A stretch of 64,000 bases of DNA from Desulfococcaceae bacterium HSG9 (lineage in GTDB: Bacteria > Desulfobacterota > Desulfobacteria > Desulfobacterales > JAUCGF01): contig JAUCGF010000084.1 of assembly GCA_030378005.1 (NCBI GenBank), positions 1-64,000 on the forward strand, given 5' to 3'. The position numbers and the translations under genes were made by a program. Below, piece after piece: positions 26,919 through 36,429 of the stretch. The number at the start of each line of letters is the position of its first letter. The stretch's first letter is position 1. The notes under the pieces are model-generated. The model saw only the letters and a program-made list of their open reading frames with translations, did not search any database and was not told where the DNA came from.

Positions 26919-27714
26919 TACAAACCGACGTCATACAAGTGCGGAATCCGATTGTACGGAATCACGCGAAAAAACCAACACTGCGTTGCCATTTGAAGCT
27001 TCAGGGGACCACGGCAGAGGTGATAATTTAATCCGCATTCGCAATTTAAGTAAGAGCTATACCAATAACACCAGCCAGTCAGCTAAAAGTCATTTCTCTA
27101 TTTTAAAATCAGTGGATTTTGATCTGACTGTAGGAGAGACAGTCGCAATTGTGGGGGCATCCGGTATTGGCAAATCTACCTTACTTCATATTATGGGGGC
27201 TTTAGACCGCCCGGATAGCGGTATTTTTTTGTTCCGCGGCCAGGATGTATTCAGTTTTGATAATAGCCAACTGGCATCATTTCGCAACACATCCGTAGGC
27301 TTTATTTTCCAGTTTCATTATCTTTTGGCGGAGTTCAGCGCTTTGGAAAATGCGATGTTGCCGATGCTGATTCAGGGCATTGACAAGGCTATGGCAAAAG
27401 AAACGGCTGAAGAAATCCTTGTCAGAGTCGGTCTCAAAGAGCGATTGTCATTTCGGGTTACCAAACTGTCAGGAGGAGAGCAGCAACGTGTCGCTTTAGC
27501 GCGTGCAATTGTTCTTAAGCCGGCTCTGTTATTAGCTGATGAACCCACCGGAAACCTGGATCGACAAAACAGCGAACAGGTACACCAACTGCTGATGGAA
27601 TTAAATCACGAATTTGGTATGACGATGGTCATTGTAACGCATAACGCTACATTGGCTTCCTATATGTCGCGGAGAGTGACCATCATTAACGGAAAATTGA
27701 CAAAACCAATATGA
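26911..27714 (+). CDS. lolD: Lipoprotein-releasing ABC ATPase LolD
   Basis: A 267-residue ABC ATPase with Walker A (GASGIGKSTLL), LSGGEQQRVALARA, Walker B LLLADEPTGNLD and the switch His (IVTHN). It powers the LolC/E permease encoded just upstream. LolD is normally about 225-235 residues; here some 40 extra N-terminal residues with no family similarity precede NLIRIRNLSKSY. They depend on a TTG at 26911 in the overlap with the permease gene. A non-ATG start further inside is possible, but no better-supported site is seen. Confidence 0.93.
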   Translation: MVDTNRRHTSAESDCTESREKTNTALPFEASGDHGRGDNLIRIRNLSKSYTNNTSQSAKSHFSILKSVDFDLTVGETVAIVGASGIGKSTLLHIMGALDRPDSGIFLFRGQDVFSFDNSQLASFRNTSVGFIFQFHYLLAEFSALENAMLPMLIQGIDKAMAKETAEEILVRVGLKERLSFRVTKLSGGEQQRVALARAIVLKPALLLADEPTGNLDRQNSEQVHQLLMELNHEFGMTMVIVTHNATLASYMSRRVTIINGKLTKPI

Positions 27715-27722
27715 GGTGCTTT

Positions 27723-30362
27723 ATGTTCAAAAAAATCAGTTTGTCACTGTTAATCGTAGCAACGGCCATAATGGGTTTGATGTTTACAACCGCTTCAGCT
27801 CAGGATTCAGTTAAAGTGGGCGTGTTGCCATTTGAAATCCATTCGACTAAAAACTACACCTATTTGAAAAATGAAATTCCGGCGATTTTAAAGAAACATC
27901 TCAAGCAACAGGGAGCTGATATTGCCGATACCGGTGCGGTGAGCCTCGAAGAACTCACTCAAAGTGCAAATATACGTACAATGGGAGAAAAAATTGCCGC
28001 CGATTTTATTTTATGGGGCAGTTTAACCTGGATCGGGAAACAGTTCAGTTTGGACGCCAGGGTGCTTGAAACATTTTCCACAACACGACCGGCACTTTAT
28101 TCAGTGGAAGGCAAAGGCATTGAAGCCCTTCCCAAAGCGCTTAAACAATTAAGCCGCGATATCGGTATCCGGATTTTTAAGAGGGAAAAAGTGGTTCGTG
28201 TCATCATTACGGGTAACAAACGTATTGAAACGGATGCTATTTCTAAGAAAATTAAAACTCAACCGGGTGACGTTTATTTGCCAAAAAGTCTGGCTGATGA
28301 TCTGAAAACGATCTATTCAATGGGTTATTTTGATGATATTCGTATCGAATCCGAAGAAACGCCGGATGGAAAATCAATCACTTTTTTTGTGAAAGAAAAG
28401 CCGACTATCAGGGTGATTCGCTTAAAAGGCAATGTGGTGTATGATGATGATGAAATCAAAGAAGAACTCGACATCAAGACCGGATCGATTCTTAACATTT
28501 TTAAAATCCAAAAAAATATTAAACGTATCGAAGAACTTTATCAAGAAAAGAATTATCACCACGTCGGAGTTTCCTATAAGGTGCTGCCGCTTGACAACAA
28601 TCAGGCTGACTTGGAAATCACAGTGTCAGAAGGCTCTAAAATACGGATTAAATCAATCACGTTTGAGGGGAATAAGGAATATGATAGTGATGATTTGAAA
28701 GATCTGATGAAAACATCTGAAAAGGGAATGTTTTCATGGATAACATCATCCGGAGACCTGACACCCGAAGACCTTGATCAGGATATTGCCAGACTGAACG
28801 CTTTTTATCACAATAATGGCTATGTCAAAGCCAAAGTTGGCGACCCTGCAATTGAACACAAAGACAATTGGATTTATATTACAATCAAAGTTGATGAGGG
28901 GCCGCGCTTTAAAATTGGCAGTGTAGCTGTTAAAGGCGATTTGGTTGTGCCCGAATCAAACTTGCTGCGTAAAATCAAAATTTCTAAAAAAAAGTATTTT
29001 AGCCGTGAAACTGTACGTAATGACATGCTTGTACTGAACGATTTGTATTCGGATGAAGGCTACGCTTATGTCGAAATTGCACCCAAAATCGAACAGAATC
29101 CGGAAAAGCTAATCGTAAATATCACTTATAATATTGAAAAGGGTAAACAAGTTTATTTTGAAAAAATCAATATCACCGGCAACACCAAAACCAGAGATAA
29201 AGTGATACGCCGAGAACTGAAAGTTTATGAACAGGAGCTTTACAGCGGCAAACGCTTAAAACGCGGCGTTCGTAACCTCTATCGTTTGGATTTTTTTGAA
29301 GATATTAAAATTGAAACGCCTAAAGGCAGTGATGATGATAAAATGATTTTAAATATTGATGTAACTGAAAAAGCCACAGGCACATTCAGTGTCGGAGGCG
29401 GTTACAGCAGTGTCGAAAATGCCTTCTTTACAGGCTCCATATCTGAACGGAACCTTTTCGGGCGCGGTTTTATTTTGAAATTCAACGCTGAAATCGGGGG
29501 CCGTTCGAACCGTTACACATTAAGCTTTACTGACCCGTGGTTGTTTGATATTCCCCTGTCGGCCGGTTTTGACATCTATAATCGCACCAAAGATTATAAC
29601 ACTTACGATTTAGACAGCATCGGAGGCACGTTGCGCGGCAGTTATCCGGTTCTTGATTATACACGTTTTTTTCTTTCCTATACTTATGATATTACAGATG
29701 TGCATAATATTGAAGAAAGCGCGCCATTAGGCGCCCAGGACATGGAAGGTGAAAACACGATGAGCAAACTGGTCTCTTCACTCATTTATGATTCAAGAGA
29801 CCGTGTTTTTAATCCATCGGAAGGAATCAAAACCAGTTTTGCGGTTCAGTATGCCGGCGGTATTCTGGGCGGAGATATCGGTTATACCAAATATATTGGA
29901 GATTTCGGATGGTATATACCTATGTTTTGGGGAACGGTCAGTTTTATGCACGGCCGAGCTGGTTATGTGCAGGAAAATACAGATGGGAAACTGCCGATTT
30001 ACGATCGTTTTTATTTAGGCGGTATCAATTCAATGCGCGGTTTTGACTGGCACGATATCAGTCCTAAAGATGAAAATGGTGAACCGACCGGCGGTGACAA
30101 GTTCGTCCAGTTCAATTTCGAATTTATTTTCCCTCTCGTTAAAGAAGCCGGTGTGATGGGTGTTACGTTTTTCGATATGGGTGATGTGTATGGTGAAGAT
30201 GTGAGCGTTGACATGGCAGATTTGCAAATGAGCGCTGGAGCCGGCATCCGCTGGTTTTCACCCATGGGGCCGATTCGGTTGGAATACGGCTACATTCTTG
30301 AGGCTGAAGAAGGCATCAGCCAGGACGGACGTTGGGAATTTACGATGGGACAAGCCTTTTAA
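27723..30362 (+). CDS. bamA: Outer membrane protein assembly factor BamA with TolB-like N-terminus
   Basis: An outer-membrane insertase of 879 residues. A signal peptide (MFKKISLSLLIVATAIMG, cleavage near ASA) is followed by a 120-residue domain (VKVGVLPFEIHSTKNY to IGIRIFKREK) that resembles the TolB/CsgG-type nucleotide-like fold. POTRA repeats follow (about 145-560), then a 16-strand barrel with the lid-lock motif (GGINSMRGFDW, the RGF region) and a C-terminal strand ending in F. Standard BamA lacks the extra N-terminal domain. ATG 27723 with GAGGTG before it is preferred over 27711, which overlaps the lolD stop and would spoil the signal peptide. Confidence 0.95.
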   Translation: MFKKISLSLLIVATAIMGLMFTTASAQDSVKVGVLPFEIHSTKNYTYLKNEIPAILKKHLKQQGADIADTGAVSLEELTQSANIRTMGEKIAADFILWGSLTWIGKQFSLDARVLETFSTTRPALYSVEGKGIEALPKALKQLSRDIGIRIFKREKVVRVIITGNKRIETDAISKKIKTQPGDVYLPKSLADDLKTIYSMGYFDDIRIESEETPDGKSITFFVKEKPTIRVIRLKGNVVYDDDEIKEELDIKTGSILNIFKIQKNIKRIEELYQEKNYHHVGVSYKVLPLDNNQADLEITVSEGSKIRIKSITFEGNKEYDSDDLKDLMKTSEKGMFSWITSSGDLTPEDLDQDIARLNAFYHNNGYVKAKVGDPAIEHKDNWIYITIKVDEGPRFKIGSVAVKGDLVVPESNLLRKIKISKKKYFSRETVRNDMLVLNDLYSDEGYAYVEIAPKIEQNPEKLIVNITYNIEKGKQVYFEKINITGNTKTRDKVIRRELKVYEQELYSGKRLKRGVRNLYRLDFFEDIKIETPKGSDDDKMILNIDVTEKATGTFSVGGGYSSVENAFFTGSISERNLFGRGFILKFNAEIGGRSNRYTLSFTDPWLFDIPLSAGFDIYNRTKDYNTYDLDSIGGTLRGSYPVLDYTRFFLSYTYDITDVHNIEESAPLGAQDMEGENTMSKLVSSLIYDSRDRVFNPSEGIKTSFAVQYAGGILGGDIGYTKYIGDFGWYIPMFWGTVSFMHGRAGYVQENTDGKLPIYDRFYLGGINSMRGFDWHDISPKDENGEPTGGDKFVQFNFEFIFPLVKEAGVMGVTFFDMGDVYGEDVSVDMADLQMSAGAGIRWFSPMGPIRLEYGYILEAEEGISQDGRWEFTMGQAF

Positions 30363-30454
30363 AAAGTTTAAAGTCGCAAGTTTTAAGTTATAAATTGCTG
30401 ATAACTTATCACTGCAAATTATTTTTTAGAAAAACATTATTTAAGGAGAACAAA

Positions 30455-30991
30455 ATGCGGTCAATGAAAAGAACGTTGTGGATGGCTATATTGTTAATAC
30501 CATTTTGGGTGGCACCTTCATTCAGCGCCGATATCGCTAAAATCGGTGTGATTGATTTTCAAAAAATTTTGGAAACGTCTTCATCCGGTAAAGCTGCGCA
30601 AGCTGAAATAAAGAAAAAAGGGCAGAAGATGGAAGCTGATTTGAAAAAAAGAGGTTCCGGAATTGAAGATAATAAAAAAAAGCTGGAACGGGAAGCACTG
30701 GTAATGAGCAAAGAGGCGCGGCAGGAAAAAGAACGTGAGTTAAGAATTAACATCAATGACTTACGAACACTGCAAAAAAAATATATGGCCGATTTTAAAA
30801 AATATGAAAATAGGCTTGTTAATAAAATCAAAAAAGAAGTACTTAAAATTATCAAAGTTATCGGAAAAAAAGGCGGCTACCTTTTAATTATCGAGAGGCG
30901 TGAAGGCGGTGCTTTATATTATCCTGATTCGATTGATTTAACAGATCGCGTGATAAAAGCGTATAATTCACAATACGCTAAAAAGAAGTGA
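30455..30991 (+). CDS. skp: Periplasmic chaperone Skp/OmpH
   Basis: A 178-residue secreted chaperone. Signal peptide residues 1-25 (cleavage after FSA), then DIAKIGVIDFQKILETSSSG, a long charged coiled coil, and IERREGGALYYPDSIDLTDR near the end. Skp holds unfolded outer-membrane proteins on the way to BamA, whose gene is directly upstream. AAGGAG at 30443-30448 fixes the ATG at 30455; the open frame begins earlier but overlaps bamA. Its TGA overlaps the next gene's region, so bamA-skp-lpxD is one unit. Confidence 0.93.
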   Translation: MRSMKRTLWMAILLIPFWVAPSFSADIAKIGVIDFQKILETSSSGKAAQAEIKKKGQKMEADLKKRGSGIEDNKKKLEREALVMSKEARQEKERELRININDLRTLQKKYMADFKKYENRLVNKIKKEVLKIIKVIGKKGGYLLIIERREGGALYYPDSIDLTDRVIKAYNSQYAKKK

Positions 30992-30993
30992 TA

Positions 30994-32049
30994 ATGGAAA
31001 TTTCTCTTGCTGATATTGCTCTGAAGACAGGCGGTGAACTGCGCGGTGATTCACAAAAATTAATAAGCAATGCAGCACCTTTTGAGTTGGCGAAACCTAA
31101 AGATATTACGTTTGCCGGCAGTCGTAAGTTCATCAAAAAATTAAATTTGACCAAAGCCGGAGCCGTATTTATACCTGAAAGCGGTCTGTCAGAGGATGTC
31201 TTGGCTGCGTCACAAAATCTGATTATTGTTGATCATCCTCAAATCGCTTTTGCCCGGATATTGAATACTTTTTATCCACCTTCAAAACCGACCTCTGGCG
31301 TCAGCCCAACAGCCGCTATTGGCGAAAATTTCACAAACGGCAAAGATGTTTCGATTGGTCATTGTGTAGTTATCGGGAACGATGTGAAAATAGGTTCGCG
31401 TGTATGTTTGCATCCTCATGTCGTAATTGAAGACCAGGTGGTTATCGGAGATAACACCGAAATATTTCCTCATGTAACAATTCACCGATATTCTAAAATC
31501 GGTGCGAATGTTATTATTCAGTCGGGAAGTGTTATCGGAAGCGATGGTTTCGGGTATGCTTCAGATGGCAATAAATACATTAAAATACCTCATACGGGTA
31601 TTGTCCAGATAGATGATGATGTCGAAATTGGCGCATGCAATACGATCGACCGTGCGACTTTTGGAAAAACCTGGATTCAGCAAGGCGTTAAAACGGATAA
31701 TCTTGTGCATATTGCCCACAATGTTACGGTCGGCGCGAATACGGTGTCAGCCGCTCAGGTAGGCGTTTCAGGAAGCACCACTATCGGCCGCAATGTGATT
31801 TTAGCCGGGCAGGTCGGTATATCAGAGCATTTGACAATCGGTGATGGCGCCATACTTGGGCCTCAAGCCGGTATTGCTCAAGCTGTCGATAAAGGCCAGG
31901 TCGTATCCGGTTCGCCTGAAATGCCGCATCGTTTGTGGCTCAGGGTACAACGCATCATTCCGCGTTTGCCCTTGATACGTAAAAAATTGAGTGCTATTGA
32001 AAAGAAAGTCAATAAAATTGAGAAAAAATTAGGTCTGTCGCCTGATTGA
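30994..32049 (+). CDS. lpxD: UDP-3-O-acylglucosamine N-acyltransferase LpxD
   Basis: A 351-residue lipid A enzyme that adds the second hydroxyacyl chain. The N-terminal LpxD domain (DIALKTGGELRGDSQKLI, residues 5-90) precedes a left-handed beta helix made of hexapeptide repeats (from GENFTNGKDVSIGH to GDGAILGPQAG), including the catalytic His region VHIAHNVTVG. The C-terminus is a short coiled helix (KKVNKIEKKLG). ATG 30994 is preferred to the in-frame GTG at 30988 that overlaps the skp stop. Confidence 0.97.
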   Translation: MEISLADIALKTGGELRGDSQKLISNAAPFELAKPKDITFAGSRKFIKKLNLTKAGAVFIPESGLSEDVLAASQNLIIVDHPQIAFARILNTFYPPSKPTSGVSPTAAIGENFTNGKDVSIGHCVVIGNDVKIGSRVCLHPHVVIEDQVVIGDNTEIFPHVTIHRYSKIGANVIIQSGSVIGSDGFGYASDGNKYIKIPHTGIVQIDDDVEIGACNTIDRATFGKTWIQQGVKTDNLVHIAHNVTVGANTVSAAQVGVSGSTTIGRNVILAGQVGISEHLTIGDGAILGPQAGIAQAVDKGQVVSGSPEMPHRLWLRVQRIIPRLPLIRKKLSAIEKKVNKIEKKLGLSPD

Positions 32050-32146
32050 TGATTTTATAAAAATCTCATGTTTTAAACTATTTTTAAATCTGCACGGTTG
32101 TTATTACATGCCATGACAAAATTGTAACTGCAAAAAGGTGAAGTAA

Positions 32147-32608
32147 GTGAAAAATAACTTGCGTAAAGAATATAATATCAATGAAATATCGGAGCTTTTA
32201 CCACATGCTTATCCATTTCTCCTGATTGATCGTATCTTTGACATTACGCCAGGCGAATCATTGTCAGCTTTAAAAAATGTAACCATTAACGAACCTTTTT
32301 TTCAAGGCCACTTCCCTAAAAATCCGATTATGCCGGGAGTTCTGATTGTTGAAGCTATGGCTCAGGCAGGCGCTATGCTGCTCCATGCCTCGCTGCCGGA
32401 TTTATCTGAAAAAACGTTGATCTATTTTATGGGTATGGATAAAGTTAAATTCAGAAAACCGGTTGTACCGGGAGACCAACTCATTCTACAATGCCGTTTT
32501 TTAAAACGACGGGGCAATGCAGCTAAAATGGCCAGTGTCGCTTATGTTAATGAAATTGTAGTCGTCGAAGCTGAATTAATGGCCGGTTATGGAGAAAAAA
32601 ATGATTGA
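32147..32608 (+). CDS. fabZ: 3-hydroxyacyl-ACP dehydratase FabZ
   Basis: A 153-residue hotdog-fold dehydratase. It shows LLPHAYPFLLIDRI with the catalytic His, and GHFPKNPIMPGVLIVEAMAQ with the catalytic Glu. It acts in fatty acid elongation and competes with LpxA/LpxD for hydroxyacyl-ACP, which explains its place in lpx clusters. The start is a GTG preceded by AAGGTGA; no better ATG is available. It overlaps the lpxA start region. Confidence 0.97.
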   Translation: MKNNLRKEYNINEISELLPHAYPFLLIDRIFDITPGESLSALKNVTINEPFFQGHFPKNPIMPGVLIVEAMAQAGAMLLHASLPDLSEKTLIYFMGMDKVKFRKPVVPGDQLILQCRFLKRRGNAAKMASVAYVNEIVVVEAELMAGYGEKND

Positions 32609-33371
32609 CTCTACGGCCATCATTAGCCCTAAAGCTCAGATTGACGAAAATGTCAAAATCGGGCCTTATTCGATAATCAAAGACGATGTTAAAATTGGGG
32701 CCGGAACCGTTATCGAATCCCACGTAGTGATTGAAAAGTATGTTACAATAGGTGCCGATTGCCAGATTTTTCAATTTGCCGCTATTGGCGCTGTGCCTCA
32801 GTCTGTTAAATTCAACGGTGAAAAAACCTATATTAATATCGGTAAAGGCACGATTATAAGGGAATTTGTGACTATTCATCGAGGCACCGCTTTCGGAGGT
32901 GGGCTTACTGAAATCGGAGAAAATAATTTTTTAATGGCATATACTCATATAGCTCATGATTGTAAAACAGGGCAGCAAGTCACATTGTCTAACAATACAA
33001 CGCTTGCTGGTCATATAACGATTGGAGATTTCGCCACAGTGGGCGGGCTGGTCGCTATTCATCAATTTGTGCGCATTGGCGATCATGCCTTTGTCGGGGG
33101 AAAATCCGCGGTTGTCAAAGATATTCCCCCTTATGTGATCGCTGCCGGCGACAGGGCTAAACTGCATGGACTCAATAGCGTAGGATTGAAACGTTTCGGT
33201 TTTAATGCTGACACAATAAAAGCTTTGAAAAGAACCTATAGAATTATTTTTCGTATTGGTTTGACGCTGAATGAGGCTATTGAAAGGGTCAAAGCCGAGG
33301 TTGATCAGGTTCCCGAAGTTACCCATTTTATCAAATTTTTACAATCCTCTCAGAGAGGGGTCACTCGTTAA
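32601..33371 (+). CDS. lpxA: UDP-N-acetylglucosamine acyltransferase LpxA
   Basis: A 256-residue hexapeptide-repeat acyltransferase that starts lipid A synthesis. It has the beta-helix repeats (IDENVKIGPYSIIKDDVKIG), the catalytic region MAYTHIAHDC and the family signature GLNSVGLKRFGF. ATG 32601 is chosen over 32589: GGAGA is placed five bases before it and the product then has the normal length. It overlaps fabZ by eight bases. The residues that decide chain length and sugar preference cannot be judged safely by eye. Confidence 0.97.
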   Translation: MIDSTAIISPKAQIDENVKIGPYSIIKDDVKIGAGTVIESHVVIEKYVTIGADCQIFQFAAIGAVPQSVKFNGEKTYINIGKGTIIREFVTIHRGTAFGGGLTEIGENNFLMAYTHIAHDCKTGQQVTLSNNTTLAGHITIGDFATVGGLVAIHQFVRIGDHAFVGGKSAVVKDIPPYVIAAGDRAKLHGLNSVGLKRFGFNADTIKALKRTYRIIFRIGLTLNEAIERVKAEVDQVPEVTHFIKFLQSSQRGVTR

Positions 33372-33433
33372 ATGAGGATTACTGTCCTCCTAATAAACCG
33401 CAATTTTATTCCCGCATCACGGATTATATTCTG

Positions 33434-34231
33434 ATGCGAATCGGATTAATCGCAGGAAGTGGTCAATTTCCCCTTATTTTTTTAAAAATGGCCCAATCAA
33501 AAGGCTACACTGTTTATGTGGCCGCTTATATTAATGAGGCTGATCCTCTTTTGGATAAATGTGCCGATGCGGTCATAAGGCTTCATTTAGGACAAATCCG
33601 TCGGTTGATCAGGTTTTTTAAAAAAAATAATGTAAATCAGACAGTCATGATGGGGGCTGTTAATAAAACCCGGATATTTACTGATGTGAAGCCGGATACG
33701 CTGGCGATCTCCCTCTTGGCCAAATTGCGTCATACGCAAGACGACAATTTGTTAAGCGTTTTTGCAGGCGTACTCGAAAAAAAAGGAATTCGCGTTCAAC
33801 CTGCAACCCTATTTATGCCTGACATGTTAGCTGATGCCGGATGTTGGACGCGCCGTCAACCTAGTCGTTCGGAAAAAAACGATATTGAGTTCGGTTGGGA
33901 GATCGCATATCAAATCGGAAAACTGGATATCGGCCAATGTGTCGTTGTTGGCGGTGGTTCCGTTTTGGCGGTTGAGGCCATTGATGGCACAGATGCCACG
34001 ATTTTACGCGGCGGTAAATTAGGAAAAGGACATGCTATCGTGGTAAAGCGTTGCAAGCCAAATCAGGATACACGCTTTGACATGCCGGCTGTGGGAATAG
34101 ACACCATTAAAACGATGCGTATGGCAAATATCAAAGTATTGATAATTGAAGCCGGCAAAGCGGTGGTTTTTGATCGCCGTGAGATGATTGATCGTGCTGA
34201 TTTATCAGATATAACGATTGTCGCAAAATAA
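33434..34231 (+). CDS. lpxI: UDP-2,3-diacylglucosamine pyrophosphatase LpxI
   Basis: A 265-residue DUF1009 protein. The N-terminus MRIGLIAGSGQFPLIFLKMA and the C-terminal region GGGSVLAVEAIDGTD with GKGHAIVVKRCKPNQD are typical of LpxI, as is FDMPAVGIDTI. LpxI performs the same step as LpxH by a different mechanism, making lipid X from UDP-diacylglucosamine. It replaces LpxH in alpha- and many deltaproteobacteria. It sits between lpxA and an oxidoreductase in the lpx run. Confidence 0.95.
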   Translation: MRIGLIAGSGQFPLIFLKMAQSKGYTVYVAAYINEADPLLDKCADAVIRLHLGQIRRLIRFFKKNNVNQTVMMGAVNKTRIFTDVKPDTLAISLLAKLRHTQDDNLLSVFAGVLEKKGIRVQPATLFMPDMLADAGCWTRRQPSRSEKNDIEFGWEIAYQIGKLDIGQCVVVGGGSVLAVEAIDGTDATILRGGKLGKGHAIVVKRCKPNQDTRFDMPAVGIDTIKTMRMANIKVLIIEAGKAVVFDRREMIDRADLSDITIVAK

Positions 34232-34244
34232 AAAGATTGAGAAA

Positions 34245-35177
34245 ATGCAAAAATTGAATGTAGGCGTAATTGGCGTCGGTTATCTGGGAAAATTTCATGC
34301 GGAAAAGTATGCAGGCATGGAAAACGTTGATTTGGTCGGCGTGGTTGATGTCGATCCTTATAAAGCCAAAGACATTTCCGCCAAATTAAATACGCATCCT
34401 TATTTTAATTACAAAGATATTATCAATAAAGTCGATGCTGTAAGCATTGCTGCACCTACGCCGGATCATTTCAGGATTAGCCGGGATTTTCTGTCCAATG
34501 GTGTCGATGTTTTGATTGAAAAACCGATGACCGTGACGCTGCAAGAAGCGGATGAACTGATTAAAACGGCTGAAGCACGAGGCTTGATTATTCAAGTAGG
34601 ACATCTTGAGCGCTTTAATCCGGCGGTTATCGCTCTTAGGGATATTGTTAAAAAACCTGGGTTTATTGAATCTCATCGTTTGAGTGTTTATAAAAACCGC
34701 TGTGCAGATGTCAGCGTTGTTCTGGATTTGATGATTCATGATATTGATATAATTACTAACTTTGTGCATTCTGATATAAAACAGATTCATGCGGCCGGTG
34801 TATCTGTTATTTCCGGTTATACGGATATTGCCAATGCACGTCTTGAATTTGAAAATGGCTGCGTCGCCAATGTTACCGCCAGCCGGATATCCAGGCATAA
34901 CGAGCGCAAAATCAGACTGTTTCAAAAAGATGCCTATATATCAGTGGATTTTGCCAATCAGGAAGTTGACGTTATCCGCAAAAATGGTAATCCCGGAACG
35001 GAGATATTGCCCGGCGCGAAAATTGAACAGATTCGTTTTCCCCAACAAGATGTTCTGCAAGAAGAATTAACCGCTTTTGTCAAATCCGTAAAGTATCGTG
35101 AAGCACCTCAAGTGAGTGGGGTAGTCGGGCGCAACGCTTTAAATATCGCACTCAATATTATGAAACAGATCAAATGA
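34245..35177 (+). CDS. Gfo/Idh/MocA oxidoreductase in the lpx cluster (GnnA-like)
   Basis: A 310-residue NAD(P)-dependent oxidoreductase. The Rossmann motif is VGVIGVGYLGKFHAEKY, followed by VDVDPYKA and the EKPM motif (VLIEKPMTVTL) with the usual catalytic Lys, then GHLERFNP and a C-terminal domain with DLMIHDIDII. Family knowledge: GnnA enzymes in lpx clusters oxidise UDP-GlcNAc at C3 so that GnnB can aminate it, giving amide-linked lipid A. No aminotransferase is nearby, so the product is uncertain. ATG 34245 with GAGAAA is used instead of the upstream TTG that overlaps lpxI. Confidence 0.88.
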   Translation: MQKLNVGVIGVGYLGKFHAEKYAGMENVDLVGVVDVDPYKAKDISAKLNTHPYFNYKDIINKVDAVSIAAPTPDHFRISRDFLSNGVDVLIEKPMTVTLQEADELIKTAEARGLIIQVGHLERFNPAVIALRDIVKKPGFIESHRLSVYKNRCADVSVVLDLMIHDIDIITNFVHSDIKQIHAAGVSVISGYTDIANARLEFENGCVANVTASRISRHNERKIRLFQKDAYISVDFANQEVDVIRKNGNPGTEILPGAKIEQIRFPQQDVLQEELTAFVKSVKYREAPQVSGVVGRNALNIALNIMKQIK

Positions 35178-35271
35178 ATATCAAATGTCGAAGTTTGAAT
35201 GCCGCATGCAATAAAGTTTACAGTGTTCATAAACGACGCACTGGCACCAAAATACAGCGGAGTATAAATTT

Positions 35272-36429
35272 TTGAAACATCAATGTGTGATGATCATTGC
35301 CGGTGAAACTTCGGGAGATATGCATGGCGCTAAAGTTGTCAGGGCAATGCGTCTTAAAAAACGGCATCTGTTTTTTTGCGGTATCGGAGGGCCATCGCTG
35401 AAAGCGGCCGGTGTGCGTATTTTAGCAGAATCATCCACTCTGTCTGTTGTAGGAATTACGGAAATATTTTCTAAGGCGAGACACTTGTTAAATACATTGA
35501 GCCGTACCAAAAATTTGCTTAAATCTCTCCGCCCCGATCTTTTGATCCTGATTGATTTTCCCGATTTTAACCTTAATGTGGCTAAAACAGCAAAACGCTT
35601 AGGAATCAAGATACTCTATTATATCAGCCCCCAAATATGGGCGTGGCGATCAGGTAGGGTTAAACAGATCAAAAAGCGGGTGGATCATATCGCTGTGATT
35701 TTACCTTTTGAAGCCCAATTTTATCATAAGCACCGAGTGCCAGTTACCTTTGTTGGGCATCCTCTGGCCGATACGTTACCATTGAAGCGCGAAATCAGAA
35801 ATTTCAAATCGCAAAGACAGCTTTTGGAAAGCTCTAAGCCTGTAATCGGCATTTTACCCGGATCGCGTGACCATGAAGTTTCTGAGCATCTGCCCGTTAT
35901 GTTGGCATCTGCTCAAATTTTGGCTAAACACAACCCTGGCTTACACTTTGTCATCTCAGTCGCTCCGTCAGTAAACAAACAACAAGTGCAAGCGGCTTTA
36001 TCTGAATCTGAAGGCGAGGCCGAATTTGAAATCGCGGATAGCAGCATTGGTGAAATCCTTGACGAATGTACTTTGGTCATTGCTGTGTCTGGTACCGTTA
36101 CGTTGGATGCCGCCATGTCCGGCACACCGATGGTTATCATTTATAAAGTGTCTTCTTTAAGCTATTGGGTAGGTCGGATGTTAATAAAAGTTCCTTATAT
36201 CGGTCTTGTCAATCTCATCGCATGTAAGGCACTAGTGCCCGAGCTGATTCAAAACAGTGTAACCGCTAATAATATTGCAAATGAAGTCTATTTTATGTTA
36301 AATAACCCGAATGCTCTTGAACGGCTTCGTAATGATCTTCTGGAACTTCGTGCTTTTCTCGGTGGTTCGGGTGCCAGTTTCCGTGTCGCTGAAATCGCAT
36401 GTAAACTGATTGATGAAGAATATTTATAA
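35272..36429 (+). CDS. lpxB: Lipid-A-disaccharide synthase LpxB
   Basis: A 385-residue GT19 glycosyltransferase that joins lipid X to UDP-diacylglucosamine. It has MIIAGETSGDMHGAKVV at the N-terminus, LLILIDFPDFNLNVAKTAK, YYISPQIWAWRSGRVKQIKK and the C-terminal AVSGTVTLDAAMSGTPMVI block. The start is TTG at 35272; no in-frame ATG precedes the conserved N-terminus at a useful distance. It ends the envelope run; a 429-base spacer follows. Confidence 0.97.
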   Translation: MKHQCVMIIAGETSGDMHGAKVVRAMRLKKRHLFFCGIGGPSLKAAGVRILAESSTLSVVGITEIFSKARHLLNTLSRTKNLLKSLRPDLLILIDFPDFNLNVAKTAKRLGIKILYYISPQIWAWRSGRVKQIKKRVDHIAVILPFEAQFYHKHRVPVTFVGHPLADTLPLKREIRNFKSQRQLLESSKPVIGILPGSRDHEVSEHLPVMLASAQILAKHNPGLHFVISVAPSVNKQQVQAALSESEGEAEFEIADSSIGEILDECTLVIAVSGTVTLDAAMSGTPMVIIYKVSSLSYWVGRMLIKVPYIGLVNLIACKALVPELIQNSVTANNIANEVYFMLNNPNALERLRNDLLELRAFLGGSGASFRVAEIACKLIDEEYL

